The position numbers and the translations under genes were made by a program. The notes beneath the pieces are model-generated. The model saw only the letters and a list, made by a program, of their open reading frames with translations. It was not told where the DNA came from and searched no databases. Source: Schistosoma haematobium (taxonomy: Eukaryota > Platyhelminthes > Trematoda > Strigeidida > Schistosomatidae). Taken from it: a stretch of DNA of 64,000 nucleotides. Numbering within the stretch: the first letter of the stretch is position 1; every line of letters starts with the position of its first letter. The stretch lies in the NCBI RefSeq assembly GCF_000699445.3, contig NC_067198.1, positions 40,603,691 to 40,667,690 of the forward strand, written 5' to 3'. Shown piece after piece: positions 13,101 through 21,354 of the stretch.

Positions 13101-16100
13101 CAGTATTTATTATTCCTAAATTATATCCATTATTTTAAAACTGAATGATTACTTACTTACTTACGCTTGTTACTCCAAATGGAGCATAGGCCGCCAACTA
13201 GCATTCTCCAACCCACTCTGTCGCGGGCCTTCCTTTCCAGATTTGTCCAATTTTTCTTCATTCCTCTCATGTCTGTCTCCATTTCTCGACGTAATATGTT
13301 CTTTGGTCTTCCTCTTTTTCTTTGGCCTTGAGGGTTCCAAGTGAAGGCTTGCCTTGTGACGCAGTTGGGTGCTTTTCTCAATATGTGTTCTATCCACTTC
13401 CAGCGCTTCTTCCTGATTCCTTCCTCCGCTGGGATCTGGTATGTTCTCTCACACAGTAGGTTGTTGCTAATAGTATCTGGCCAGTGGATTCGAAGTATTT
13501 TGCGTAGACAACTGTTAAAAACTGAATGATTATTGCATAATAGTGTTTATATTTGTTTAGTATTAGATACTGTTTGTATTATGTCAGTTAGATTGATCAC
13601 TAGTCTTGAAAATTTAGCCTTATATTAGATATTAATTACTTACGCCTGTTACTCCTCGTCGAGGAGCATGGGCCAACCACCAGCATTCTCCATCCAAACC
13701 TGTCCTGAACAATTCTTTCCACTTGTTTTCAGTTGCTGTTCATCCTTTTCATGTTCGATTCCGATTACCGACACAATGTGTAATTTGGACTTCCATTTTT
13801 CCATTTTTCTTCATGATTTCAAGTTAGGGCTTGGCTCACGATGAAGTTTGGTGATTTCCGTATTGTATGTCTCGTTCAACTCCATCGTCTTTTCCTAATA
13901 TCTTCTTCAATTGGAAGTTGGTTTGTTCTCTCCCACAGTAGGTTGTTGCTGATGCTTTCCGGTCAACGGGTATTGAGTATCTTGTGTAGACAACTGTTTA
14001 TAAATACTTGTACATGTTTGATGATAGTTATAGTAGTTCTCCACATTTCAGCTCCTTACAGTCGAACTGTCTCGACGTTTGTATTGAAGATTATGACTTT
14101 GATATTGGTTGACAGACAATTGTTTTGACTTCCATATGTTCTTCAACTGTAGTAATGGGGTCCTTGGTTTCTATACATTCTACCGTTTAAATAGGTTAAA
14201 AACAAAGTAATTTAGATAAAATGAAACAAATTTTACAATTACCTATATTAACTATTATGACATTATCATGATTATTTACAGTTGAATTCGATTAATGTTG
14301 ATAATTTAATTTTAACACTAATATTTATTTGAGATCATGAGCCAATTGGTGTTAGACCATCATTGAAAACCTGGAAGCACTGGACGGCCGTTTCGTCCTA
14401 TCGTGAGACTCCCCAGCAGTGAGCATACACGATCCCGCTCGTGGGACTCGAACCCAGGGCCTTCAGCCACGAGTGCGAACGCTTAACCTACTGGACCACT
14501 GAGCCGGCATCCAACGGTGAGAAAATTTTCGGAGTTCTGGTGATAAGCCGTGACCAGTGGAGCTCTGGGATTGAATCCTGCGAGTGGGATCGTGGGCGCA
14601 CACTGCTGAGGAATCCCATTGTAGGACGAAACGACCGTCCAGTGCTTACAGGTCTTCAATGGTAGTCTAACATCAACCGGTTCATGATCTCAATCAAAAA
14701 CTTAACAATCTCCACAACCCTTAAAATGATAACTAATATTTATTATTGATTTTTATCAAGTCATGTTTGCTATTAGTTTATATATATAAATAACTGATTA
14801 TATACTTTTCTTTTTATTCCATTCTACTTTATATATCCAGCAATTTGCCTGTGGTCTATCACAATTAGCAAAAGGTTCAAATTTAGATAAAATTAAATGG
14901 ATATTTAGTTTATATGATATTAATGGAGATGGTTATATAAGTAGATCAGAATTGAAAGAAGTTATACAGGCTATTTATGATTTACTTGGTGATAAACTAC
15001 TCACTGGTAACATTGTACAAGCTATTGAAGATAGAGTTAATACAATGTTTAATGTAAGTTAATAATTCTTTAATTAAAAAAAGTATATCAAACAAAGTAC
15101 TGATTTCTTTATGTAATCTATATCTTGTTTTTAGATAGAAAGACATTGAATGTATGTAAATAAAGCAATACTGGACAACTGTTCTTTATTCAAATATAAA
15201 AATGCCTGTACACATCTCTCTATTCTTCAAGAACCGAAGCTAGTACTGAAACAATTGGCTATAATATTAAGCTTATTGGTTGGAGTTAATCAGGGGAATT
15301 ATTTTTATTAGTTCCATAAAAAAATTAATTAATTAGAGAGAGTTTTTGTGGAGATTGTAATAATTTAATAGTTGTATTCATTAGTCAATTAAAACTAGAC
15401 TACCATGGAGAACTTGGAAGCACCGGACGGCCTTTTTATCCTAGTACTGGACTCCTCAGCAGTGCATATCCACGATCCCGCCCCGTGAGATTCAAATCTA
15501 ATACCTATCGGTCTCGCGACAGTTGCTCAATTTCATCGATTGGTTGAAGTTATACATTAACACCGTCGGATGCCGACCAACTCAGTAGTCTAGAAGTTAA
15601 GCGCTCGCGTGCTAGACCGATAGGTCTTAGGTTCAAATCTCGCGACGCTGTTTCATGGATGCGCAATACTGACGAGTCTCACACTAAGATGAGACGGTCA
15701 TCCAATACTTCCATATTTTATATGATGGTCTAGCTACAATTGACTCATGAATTCAACTAGTAAGTACATTGATTCTTTGTAAAGACAACAGTTTTAAATT
15801 CTAAACGAAACAATTAACATTGGGAATAAACTAAGATTTTAAATGAAAATTGATTTGGGAAATTCAAAGAGTTTTAAAAACATTGTAGACTGTGTGTTTC
15901 GGAGAAGAAAAACTACTAATTAACTGATATCTTTTACTGGTTGAAATCATGATTCAATTGATGTTAGACCACCGTTGGAAACCTGGAAGCACTGGATGAC
16001 CGTTTCGTCCTAGTATGAGACTCCTCAGCAGCGCTCATGCACGACCTCGCCCCCTGCGAGATTCAAACCCGGGATCTACTGGCTTCGCTCGCGAGCACTT

Positions 16101-17739
16101 AACCACTAGACCACTGAGCCAGCATCCAACGGCGTAAATGTCTAGCTTCAACCAATCCACGAAGTTGCGCCACCGTACACCATTGTCTTCAGTGAGCTGA
16201 TATTTCACAACTACTGAAATTACTAAAATCTCCACAAAACCCTTTCTGATAATAATCATCTGCTCACTAGTGACTGACTTCAAGCAGCATTTCGCGGAGG
16301 TCTAGCTTCAACTGACACATGATTTCAACCAGTGAAATTTCTAAAATCTCCACAAAACCACTTCTGATGATATTTTTAAACATTGGAAAAGTTTATTTTC
16401 TGATCTGATAAAATAAAATAAATAAAAAAATAAAATAGAATGTATAGGAGCATTTTATGAAATAAAACAATGTATTTAAACAAGATACCAGATGTTATAC
16501 TACTTTACAATATTTAGTTAATCGGTATGAAGATTAACAAACGTTCAAGTTTTATAAGCAACGGTGAATAGTGGTTAGTAGTGGAATACAGAGTGCACGT
16601 TTCATCATTTTCGGGACTTGTCAGCTGAATATATCTGCATCTTTGAACGGAAGTTCACTTTGGGACTCGAACCCAATACTGTTCATTTTACGTCATCCAA
16701 TTACTTACCGAGTTTGGATAAAGCTTGTGATATAAGGTAATATTGAAACAGTCCACTCAAGATACATATATGCCAATAAGACACTGACCAATTGCAGATT
16801 GGAACAACAATAAGAAGATACAAGTAAACAAATCTAAGTGGATTTAAACTTTCAAGTACTTGTTATAATGTTTATGCTAAACAAAAGTTGTAATATTTTT
16901 AAATACCTTATCGCTATTGGAAACGCACCGAATTTATATGACAAAAAATTTTAAAAAAAGTTCATCAATTTAAATAAATATCTGAAATCCATCAACATAA
17001 TTAAGAAATTACCAGTATAGTTGTAGAGATTAATAAGTTATTGATTGAGGTCATGAACCGATTGATACCAGACGGCTGTTTCGTCCCATTGTAGGACTCT
17101 TCAGCAGTGTGCATCCACAATCCCACTCGCGGGATTCGAATCCAGGATCTTCATCCTTTCTTGTACTCACTCCTGAAAAGTCCTATACTAGAATAAACCG
17201 GTCGTTCAGTGATCTAACTTAAATTGGCTTATGAATCCACTTATTAAATTATTTCACAATTAAAAATAAAATTTTACTATATTAAGAACCATAACAAAAT
17301 GTTATATCAGATAAATTGCATAGGAAGAGATAATAATAAATCTTCAAAGAGCAATAAACTGAAAAAAATTTACATTGTAAGGGTTAAGCAATTTGATACA
17401 AACCAATAAATTACAATATATAACTACTTAGTTTTCTAAACAATCATATTACTTTAACTCTGTGACAGTTGAGTAGTAACTAAGTACATGAAGAGATATA
17501 TGATATTGAATGATTTTGTTTCCATAACAACTATCATATTCTTTACATTTTTTTTGTTTTTACAGAAATATGATCTTGATCATGATGGTAAAATATCAAA
17601 AGATGAATTTTTTAGTGTTTCTACACAAGTAAGTTTGTAGTTTCTGTTTGTTTTAATTTTTTTTAAAAAACTTTTTTGATTATTTTTCTAGGATCCTGAT
17701 TTTATAGCAAATTTAAGTTTATTCGATACAATCACTTAG
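1034..17739 (+). CDS. KCNIP/KChIP-like EF-hand calcium sensor, 3' six exons (partial gene)
   Basis: Spliced gene, join of 1034-1158, 4525-4594, 10509-10579, 14841-15053, 17566-17628 and 17692-17739; about 195 C-terminal residues to a TAG stop. Every intron is GT-AG and reading phase is kept. The segment starting [16 protein letters not shown] matches the start of the KChIP core and differs from frequenin/NCS-1. The order is then a CPSG-type degenerate EF1, EF2 with loop [12 protein letters not shown] (position 12 is Q, so probably weak), canonical EF3 ([12 protein letters not shown]) and canonical EF4 ([12 protein letters not shown]), ending in a KChIP-like [11 protein letters not shown] tail. 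KChIPs bind the cytoplasmic N-terminus of Kv4 channels and tune gating and trafficking in response to calcium; that role is inferred from family. N-terminal exons lie upstream of the window. Introns of 3366, 5914, 4261 and 2512 bp are full of repeats; the last is 63 bp. No frameshift or stop was seen. Confidence 0.9.
1204..1772 (-). mobile_element. RTE (SR2-like) 3' fragment, subfamily A, 5'-truncated
   Basis: On the minus strand it encodes the RT C-terminal region ([24 protein letters not shown], a kkVQvfI region) with several disruptions. It ends in the tandem TAAG tail that appears here as ttacttgcttactta. It lies in KCNIP intron 1. Confidence 0.88.
1786..2044. other. Unassigned intronic sequence
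   Basis: AT-rich intron 1 sequence with no recognised element. Confidence 0.5.
2045..2280 (-). repeat. Repeat D copy with an internal duplicated segment
   Basis: The motif acgaccaaaccatccagctc occurs at about 2052 and again at about 2231, both in the same orientation, separated by sequence that includes about 100 bp not shared with other copies. Other copies at 12.0 and 20.2 kb are inverted-repeat foldbacks of the same motif. Confidence 0.75.
2297..2320. repeat. (AT)n microsatellite
   Basis: Alternating TA run of about 24 bp. Confidence 0.95.
2321..2920. other. Unassigned intronic sequence
   Basis: AT-rich intron 1 sequence; I see nothing that matches other parts of the window. Confidence 0.5.
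2925..3055 (+). mobile_element. RTE 5' UTR-like fragment, divergent subfamily
   Basis: It shares the arrangement cccggag...gttgctgcc...agggttag...gaaaactaactcgctaa with the 5' end of the full-length RTE at 40.37 kb, but is diverged. It stops before any coding sequence and abuts the deleted RTE copy that follows. Confidence 0.65.
3068..3407 (-). mobile_element. Internally deleted RTE derivative (340 bp) with target duplication
   Basis: It starts with the reverse complement of the RTE 3' end (tandem TAAG tail, about 60 bp), which is fused near 3127 to the RTE 5' UTR and the first coding bases in the same orientation. Nearly all of the endonuclease-RT reading frame is missing. Flanks ataataggataa (3056-3067) and ataatagtataa (3408-3419) match at 11 of 12 bases, so it inserted as a deleted unit. 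Confidence 0.85.
3420..3884. other. Unassigned intronic sequence
   Basis: AT-rich intron 1 sequence without recognised elements. Confidence 0.5.
3885..4150 (+). repeat. Repeat E copy
   Basis: Dispersed repeat of about 260 bp beginning with gatagatataagtag and ending with gtattctcattcattac. Other copies lie near 8.5, 10.2, 21.5, 36.0, 47.0 and 63.5 kb. No coding capacity recognised. Confidence 0.8.
4155..4220 (+). mobile_element. SINE-B tail fragment
   Basis: Only the part ccaggttttccatggtgg through the atgatctcaac motif is present; head and ribozyme are absent. Confidence 0.7.
4525..4594 (+). CDS. KCNIP-like exon b (EF1 region)
   Basis: Acceptor ttctacag and donor gtatgt flank a 70-base exon, 23 codons plus one base. 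It encodes the CPSG motif and the RRFFPNR stretch typical of the KChIP/NCS first, non-binding EF-hand. Confidence 0.88.
4800..5320 (+). repeat. Repeat F copy (retroposon-like)
   Basis: Dispersed repeat of about 0.5 kb with the landmarks gccctggtacg near the start, cttctcgtggca in the middle and a terminal gtgtttagacaaataaata. Copies also lie at 12.5, 23.8 and 44.5 kb. Reading frames across it are not shared between copies, so it looks non-coding. The ataaata-rich end suggests a 3' terminus copied through RNA (inference). Confidence 0.75.
5321..5703. other. Unassigned intronic sequence
   Basis: AT-rich intron 2 sequence; no element recognised. Confidence 0.5.
5704..6476 (-). mobile_element. 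Merlin DNA transposon, internally deleted
   Basis: Terminal inverted repeats are visible: gactataagttatggacga-type sequence near 5709 and its complement (tcgtccataaattatagtc) near 6455. Inside, on the minus strand, is the C-terminal part of a Merlin/ISXO2-like transposase. At about 770 bp it is shorter than a full element, so the N-terminal half of the transposase is lost. A target duplication is not clear. It lies in KCNIP intron 2. Confidence 0.82.
5897..6169 (-). pseudogene. Merlin (ISXO2-like DDE) transposase, C-terminal remnant
   Basis: Ninety open codons. TDVWRAY (residues 19-25) holds the second catalytic D at residue 20. HFV (43-45) and [10 protein letters not shown] (48-57) with the following W60 match the ISXO2-like/IS1016 family block, which supplies the catalytic E at 57. 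The first catalytic D and the N-terminal zinc-binding part are missing, so the protein is not functional. Merlin transposases catalyse cut-and-paste transposition; such elements are known from schistosomes. Confidence 0.82.
6477..6790. other. Unassigned intronic sequence
   Basis: AT-rich intron 2 sequence with A and T runs; nothing recognised. Confidence 0.5.
6881..8448 (-). mobile_element. RTE copy with inverted 5' end (outer insertion)
   Basis: Made of 6881-7238 and 8425-8448. A minus-strand RTE 3' end with TAAG tail (to about 7146) is joined to a plus-strand RTE 5' UTR (7147-7238, continuing gaaaactaactcg at 8421). This is a 5' inversion as produced by twin priming. Flanks cataaaatgtagaa (6867-6880) and cataaaatgtggaa (8449-8462) match at 13 of 14 bases and define one insertion event. 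Confidence 0.8.
7239..8416 (-). mobile_element. RTE copy nested inside another RTE (inner insertion), 5'-truncated
   Basis: Minus-strand RT domain from the RSCTDQ region to the 3' end, including FAGD in place of FADD and a decayed frame (the longest open part is 7538-8203). It is flanked by cgtggaaa (7231-7238) and cgtcgaaa (8417-8424), an 8-bp duplication with one mismatch cut into the 5' UTR of the outer copy. Subfamily B tail. Confidence 0.85.
8666..9170. other. Unassigned intronic sequence
   Basis: AT-rich intron 2 sequence; nothing recognised. Confidence 0.5.
9175..9395 (+). mobile_element. SINE-B copy
   Basis: tRNA-like head with gatgccggatcagtggtc and gtgttcgaatcc, then a hammerhead relic at about 9290-9340. 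The core CTGAGGA is kept, but GAAA has become GAAT, so it is probably inactive. The tail ends near 9395. Confidence 0.82.
9396..9985. other. Unassigned intronic sequence
   Basis: AT-rich intron 2 sequence; nothing recognised. Confidence 0.5.
9988..10405 (-). repeat. Repeat E copy
   Basis: Reverse complement of the repeat E pattern, with tatatctgtcgaca near the right end and gtgaatgagaac near the left. It ends about 100 bp before KCNIP exon c. Confidence 0.75.
10509..10579 (+). CDS. KCNIP-like exon c (EF2)
   Basis: Acceptor tttcag and donor gttagt; 71 bases that complete the split codon left by exon b. It encodes [16 protein letters not shown] and the EF2 loop, corresponding to the ASTYAHYLFNAFD region of vertebrate KChIPs. 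Loop positions 3 and 5 are C and T, unlike a canonical calcium loop. Confidence 0.9.
10580..10920. other. Start of KCNIP intron 3, unassigned
   Basis: AT-rich; no repeat recognised before the repeat D fragment. Confidence 0.5.
10925..10972 (-). repeat. Repeat D fragment
   Basis: A degenerate match to the ccatccagctcagagaac motif of repeat D. Confidence 0.55.
11009..11577 (+). mobile_element. RTE 3' fragment, subfamily A, 5'-truncated
   Basis: It begins at the RT C-terminal DEHGGSDAD region and runs through NIWNSKQL and the WKWI-type motif to a TAAG-type tail. Stops and frameshifts are present throughout. Confidence 0.87.
11578..11997. other. Unassigned intronic sequence
   Basis: Very AT-rich intron 3 sequence; nothing recognised. 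Confidence 0.5.
11998..12196. repeat. Repeat D foldback element
   Basis: Inverted repeat: left arm 12032-12083 and right arm 12144-12194 are complementary over about 51 bp with about three differences, around a 60-bp centre. Expected to form a long hairpin. Confidence 0.85.
12310..13095 (+). repeat. Repeat T copy (TAA-tailed retroposon) with repeat F inserted
   Basis: The left part (12310-12484) and right part (about 12855-13095) line up with an uninterrupted copy at 27.97-28.23 kb. The end is attgaataaagcc followed by a (TAA)n-type tail. The interruption is repeat F. Confidence 0.75.
12485..12852 (-). repeat. Repeat F copy inserted in repeat T
   Basis: Reverse complement of the repeat F pattern (taacacataaatattggtac near the left end). 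It is shorter at its far end than the 4.8 kb copy. Confidence 0.75.
13152..13517 (-). mobile_element. RTE 3' fragment, subfamily A, with 15-bp target duplication
   Basis: 5'-truncated RT C-terminus on the minus strand ([24 protein letters not shown]). The duplication aaaactgaatgatta is perfect at 13137-13151 and 13518-13532, so this is an intact, truncated insertion event in KCNIP intron 3. Confidence 0.92.
13633..14160 (-). mobile_element. RTE 3' fragment, subfamily B
   Basis: Minus-strand RT C-terminal region with the TAAG tail and the ctcctcgtcgaggagc variant of the 3' end. Many substitutions and stops. Confidence 0.87.
14332..14520 (-). mobile_element. SINE-B copy, left half of a head-to-head pair
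   Basis: Minus-strand tail, hammerhead and head; the B box reads ggttcgagtcc. The hammerhead core is CTGGGGA (A6 replaced by G), so it is expected to be inactive although both stems pair. Confidence 0.82.
14525..14712 (+). mobile_element. SINE-B copy, right half of a head-to-head pair
   Basis: The plus-strand B-box part runs into a hammerhead at about 14589-14637. Core CTGAGGA and GAAA are intact and stem I pairs (CACTG with CAGTG), but the first stem II pair is A-C. Confidence 0.8.
14841..15053 (+). CDS. KCNIP-like exon d (EF3 and linker)
   Basis: Acceptor tatccag and donor gtaagt; exactly 71 codons. It contains [18 protein letters not shown], a canonical EF3 loop with D, N, D, Y, S, E at positions 1, 3, 5, 7, 9 and 12, then the helix that leads to EF4. 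Confidence 0.93.
15345..15535 (-). mobile_element. SINE-B copy, left half of a head-to-head pair
   Basis: Minus-strand tail, hammerhead with GAAA changed to AAAA, and head. It lies 290 bp after KCNIP exon d, in intron 4. Confidence 0.8.
15536..15765 (+). mobile_element. SINE-B copy, right half of a head-to-head pair
   Basis: Plus-strand head (gatgccgaccaactcagtag, gttcaaatctc) and hammerhead with core CTGACGA but GAGA in place of GAAA. Paired heads of opposite orientation make an imperfect palindrome with the preceding copy. Confidence 0.82.
15940..16370 (-). mobile_element. SINE-B copy with spacer
   Basis: Minus-strand order tail, hammerhead (core CTGAGGA intact, ATC at the cleavage triplet, stem III weakened), head (gggtttgaatctc type), spacer and a second tail-like end near 16350. 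Confidence 0.8.
16558..16735 (-). mobile_element. Sm-alpha-like SINE, degenerate
   Basis: Minus-strand tRNA-like part (gggttcgagtccc) followed by a hammerhead relic with core CTGACAA (G8 replaced by A). Family identity rests on the layout and on the GAAACGTGC segment. Confidence 0.75.
16736..16860 (-). repeat. Single arm of the Sm-alpha-associated hairpin repeat
   Basis: Contains tgccaataagacactgacca, matching the arms of the palindrome at 48.1-48.3 kb and the arm beside the Sm-alpha copy at 58.0 kb. Confidence 0.65.
17040..17235 (-). mobile_element. SINE-B copy, truncated
   Basis: Hammerhead and B-box part on the minus strand (about 17045-17150), followed by a decayed plus-strand hammerhead-tail piece (17165-17235). 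Confidence 0.7.
17064..17110 (-). ncRNA. Hammerhead ribozyme motif, SINE-B type, antisense in KCNIP intron 4
   Basis: Core CTGAAGA (17098-17104 read on the minus strand), stem II GTCC/GGAC perfect, GAAA present, stem III A-U and C-G closing loop AGCC, GUC cleavage triplet. Stem I is weak: four pairs, two of them wobble. Confidence 0.55.
17236..17565. other. Unassigned end of KCNIP intron 4
   Basis: AT-rich; it ends in the T-rich acceptor tract of exon e. Confidence 0.5.
17566..17628 (+). CDS. KCNIP-like exon e (EF4)
   Basis: Acceptor tttacag and donor gtaagt; 21 codons. It encodes [16 protein letters not shown], a canonical EF4 loop with D, D, D, K, S, E at the binding positions. Confidence 0.93.
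17692..17739 (+). CDS. KCNIP-like terminal exon
   Basis: Acceptor tttttctag after a very short 63-bp intron. Fifteen codons ([15 protein letters not shown]) then TAG. The SLF motif matches the hydrophobic C-terminal tail of KChIPs. Confidence 0.9.
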   Translation, partial: DPDFIANLSLFDTIT

Positions 17740-18300
17740 TCAATATGGAAGATATAAAACTATTATGATCTTTAAATGATCATTATCATATTAATCAATC
17801 AATAGGAAACACTTATAAAATGATACGATGTAAATATCAAAATATGAAGTGATTAGAATAAAACATGGAACAGTGAATGACCCCCCTTCCCCACTGCCAT
17901 CCAAAAAGAAAATTATTCTTTCCGACATTGATACACTATTACATCAGATAACAGACTACACTATGGTTATATTACATAATCAAATAATATTTCAACTTAG
18001 TTGAATGCTGAATCTTTTCTTTTTCTTTTCTTTTCATGATTTTGTCAATGTTTCATGTGATTGAATGAAAAGAAAAAAAATTATTTTATGAAAACTTATG
18101 TCTTCTGATGTTCTTTTTTAAGTTTCTCTTTGTAAAATAAGGTTAACATTAATGGCATGGTGATTATGATTCCCTATCACTGATTGATGAGAAAATTTTA
18201 GGGTGTGTGATTAACAAAAAATCGTAGGAATTAGTGATTGGTGAACTTGTTTTGAACAGTGTGTGCTCAAGTGATAATGAATAAACATTTTTTCACCTGT
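17740..18300 (+). other. Probable 3' UTR of the KCNIP-like gene with poly(A) signals
   Basis: No repeat is recognised until about 18345. Canonical AATAAA hexamers lie at 17857-17862 and 18280-18285, about 120 and 540 bases after the stop. Which one is used cannot be told from sequence; a T-rich stretch at 18008-18075 lies between them. Confidence 0.5.
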
Positions 18301-18344
18301 AATAATTTGTTAATTGGAAATGGATTTTGTGAATGTTATAGTAA

Positions 18345-18537
18345 TTGTAAGAGTTGAATTCATGAGTCGATTGAAGCTAGACTACCATGAAAAACCTGGA
18401 AACACTGGATGACCGTTTCGTCCTGTTGGGAGACTTCTCAGCAGTGCGTATCCACGATCCTGCCTCGAGAGGTTCGAACCCAGAACCTATCAGTCCCGCG
18501 TGCGAGCGCTTAACCACTAAACCGCTAAACCAGTTTC
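18345..18537 (-). mobile_element. SINE-B copy, left half of an inverted pair
   Basis: Minus-strand tail, hammerhead with core CTGAGAA (G8 to A, inactive) and head with ggttcgaaccc. Confidence 0.82.
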
Positions 18538-19000
18538 CAGGTTTTCCATGATGGTCTAACTTCAATTGACTCATGAATTCAACTATTAAATTACTATAAT
18601 ATTCACAAAATCCCTTTCTGATTATAATTATTCTATGCTCGCTAATAATGGTCTCCAAGTGGTACTTCATGGAGTTTTCATGAGAAGCCGTGACCATTGG
18701 AGTTCAACTAGGTCTGTTGTGAGATAGTAACTCACTGAAGACAATGGTGGATGTGTTGTTCAGTTTCATGGAGTGGTTATAGTCAGACTTCTATACCGTT
18801 GGATGCCGGCCAGCTCAATGGTCTAGAGGTTAAGTGTTTGCTCGCGAAACTGATAGGTCCTGGGTTCGAATCTTGCAAGGTGGGATGGTGGATGTGCACT
18901 GCTGAGGAGTCTCACAATAGGGTCAAACGACCATCCAATGCTTCTAGGTTTTCCATGATGGTCAAGCTTCAATTGACTCATGATCTCAACTATTAAATTT
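18538..19000 (+). mobile_element. SINE-B copy: tail, spacer, head, hammerhead relic, tail
   Basis: A complete unit on the plus strand. The tail motif is found at both ends (about 18540-18610 and 18950-18995), with a spacer near 18620-18790 and the head ccggccagctcaatggtc with gggttcgaatc. The hammerhead has lost its GAAA block. Confidence 0.83.
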
Positions 19001-19384
19001 GTTAATTGGCTGTAAACGGTGCATCTTTCTAATCTGATTAGTTCAAATCCAAATAGCATCAAGTGCTTTGATTAGACGTTATAATTTACACTTTATCATT
19101 TAAATTTTATTTCGAATAATAAATTCTGTCTGATTGTTCCGAGTTTTGATAAACAAAATTTAATTCCTAAAAAAAAACAGACACCAGCTCTATTTGACTG
19201 CCGTGCTGTATTTTCCTGTAAATCAGGATAAACGTAGAAGTGGAACTGAAGTTGTTAGTTTTAGTGACAAAAAAATAACATGTATATCATTAAATGAAAA
19301 TTGGAGAAAAACTGATAACTGTTTCTATAATAGTTGGTAATAGTGATTACTGAACTTGAAAGATAATCAAATGTCTGATACATA
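19001..19384. other. Unassigned intergenic sequence
   Basis: AT-rich; nothing recognised. Confidence 0.5.
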
Positions 19385-19385
19385 A

Positions 19386-19905
19386 TTACTTACTTCCTTT
19401 ACGCCTGTTACTCATCGTACAGGAGCGTAGGCCGCTTACCAACACTTTCCACTCAACTCTACCCTGGGCAGTCCTTTCCATCTCTTTCCAGTTGTTATTC
19501 ATCCTTTTCATATCTGATTCTATTTCTCGACGTAATGTGTTCTTCAGCCTTCCACTTTTCCGTTCCCTTCAGCATTCCAAGTTAGGGCTTGTAGTTTGGT
19601 GATTTCTGAAATGTATGACTTATCCATTTCTATAGTCTTTTCCTAATTTCCTCCTAATGTTGGAGCTTGTTTGTTCTTTCCCACAGAAGACTATTACTGA
19701 TGTTATCCGGTCAATGGATGTTGAGTATTTTGCGTAGACAATTATTTATAAATATTTGTACATGTTTGATGATGGTTGTAGTGGTTCTCCACATTTCAGC
19801 TCCTTACAGTCAAACTATCTTGATGTTTGTATTGAAGATTTTGACTTTGATATTAGTTGATAGATAGTTGTTTTGACTTCCATATATTCTTCGATTGTAA
19901 GAAAC
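19386..19905 (-). mobile_element. RTE 3' fragment, subfamily B
   Basis: Minus-strand RT C-terminal region with a tandem TAAG tail (ttacttacttcctttacgcc) and many stops; 5'-truncated. Confidence 0.87.
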
Positions 19906-20159
19906 CAAATGTATATACTACGTTAGTTATGAAGTTAGCTTTTAAGCATTGGTTTTTCATTATAATTACATTGAATAACTCGAAGTAGATTGAATATAAT
20001 GAATAAATGTATTAAATTAAATAAACTAATTAATATTTGGAATATTTTAAGTAGTATATAATTAAATATACTAAATATAGGTTTATTGTAAATAAAATAT
20101 TTGCAGTATAATTAAGATTTCACTTCAGAAATCAATTGAATCAAGGAATTTAATAATTT

Positions 20160-20311
20160 TGAGATGGTGGACATAATTTGTAGCTCAGGTGGATGATTTT
20201 GATGGAGTTTTGACTTCTATATGAAGTTTATGCTGATGATGTCGTTTAGGAGAGCGATGAAAGCTTCACGACCAAATCATCCAGCTCAGAGAACAAAACT
20301 CCATCAAAATA
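20160..20311. repeat. Repeat D foldback element
   Basis: The left end gtggatgattttgatggagt and the right end actccatcaaaat are inverted. The left arm is shorter than at 12.0 kb because of a deletion. Confidence 0.75.
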
Positions 20312-21350
20312 TAATAGTTTAGCTGAAACAGTTTATAAAATGAACTTGGATCATACGATTTTAATATTTTGTAAATTCAGTTAAGTAATATCATAATCAC
20401 ATTGAAAATTTACCCTTACTTATAATGGAATTATCAATAGGGCATAGTGAAGATTGTTGAAGTTTATCAAACTCATGAAATGATTCGAGTTAGATGATTT
20501 GAGTTAGAAGAACTTAGATCCCTATTCGTAGTAGTAAGTGTTCATGACCTTACCACTTTGGATCAAAATCAAGAGCTTGATACTTGCTGAAGTGTGAATT
20601 AATCCCAGAGGACAAAAATAGTGAAACTGAGTTTAATAATAGTGTTAAGATTTATCACTATATCATGATACTGAGTATTATCTTGAACAAGATGCATAGA
20701 TTATTCAAGGATCTATAAGATCCTTGAAAATAATCATAATTTAATCTGAACTTTTCTCATGACTACCAATCAATACAACACCCTTTTAATGATTAAATAG
20801 TGGTGCACATTATGATACAACTTTCTCATGTATATGTATGCTATCAAGTTGAAACTTGAGTTATAAAAACTCATAACTATGTCATTGTTGCCATTCAATA
20901 GATGACTATTTATATCCATAAATAGTCATTGAAGAGCTCATTAATGTTTTCTGTCAGTTGTTTGAATAATACTAGACAGGATATACAGTTTATACTGCAT
21001 TCATTTTATCGTTAATTATATCATCAAACTTAGTTCATTCAGATGTCTTTTAGATTTCATCTGGTATATTTGTGGAACATTCATACTTACACAAATATAA
21101 ATTTATTTATGTCCATAAGAAAATTCAAACGCCCATCTCTAGATTTGACTGACTTTATCACCCGTATCCTTTAAATATATACCTTATAACGTTACATTGA
21201 ACTGACTATTCGGTATGAAAGTAATTACATAGAAATCTTTTATCAGTTAATGAATAATTAAAAATCAGACAGAATTACAAGGATGTTTGTTTCGTTGGCG
21301 AGAAACTTCAGCACCATGAAATAACCATTTTACCATATAATGTAATCAGG
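20312..21350. other. Unassigned intergenic sequence
   Basis: About 1 kb of AT-rich sequence. No reading frame over 60 codons and no repeat match to the rest of the window. Confidence 0.5.
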
Positions 21351-21354
21351 TTAG

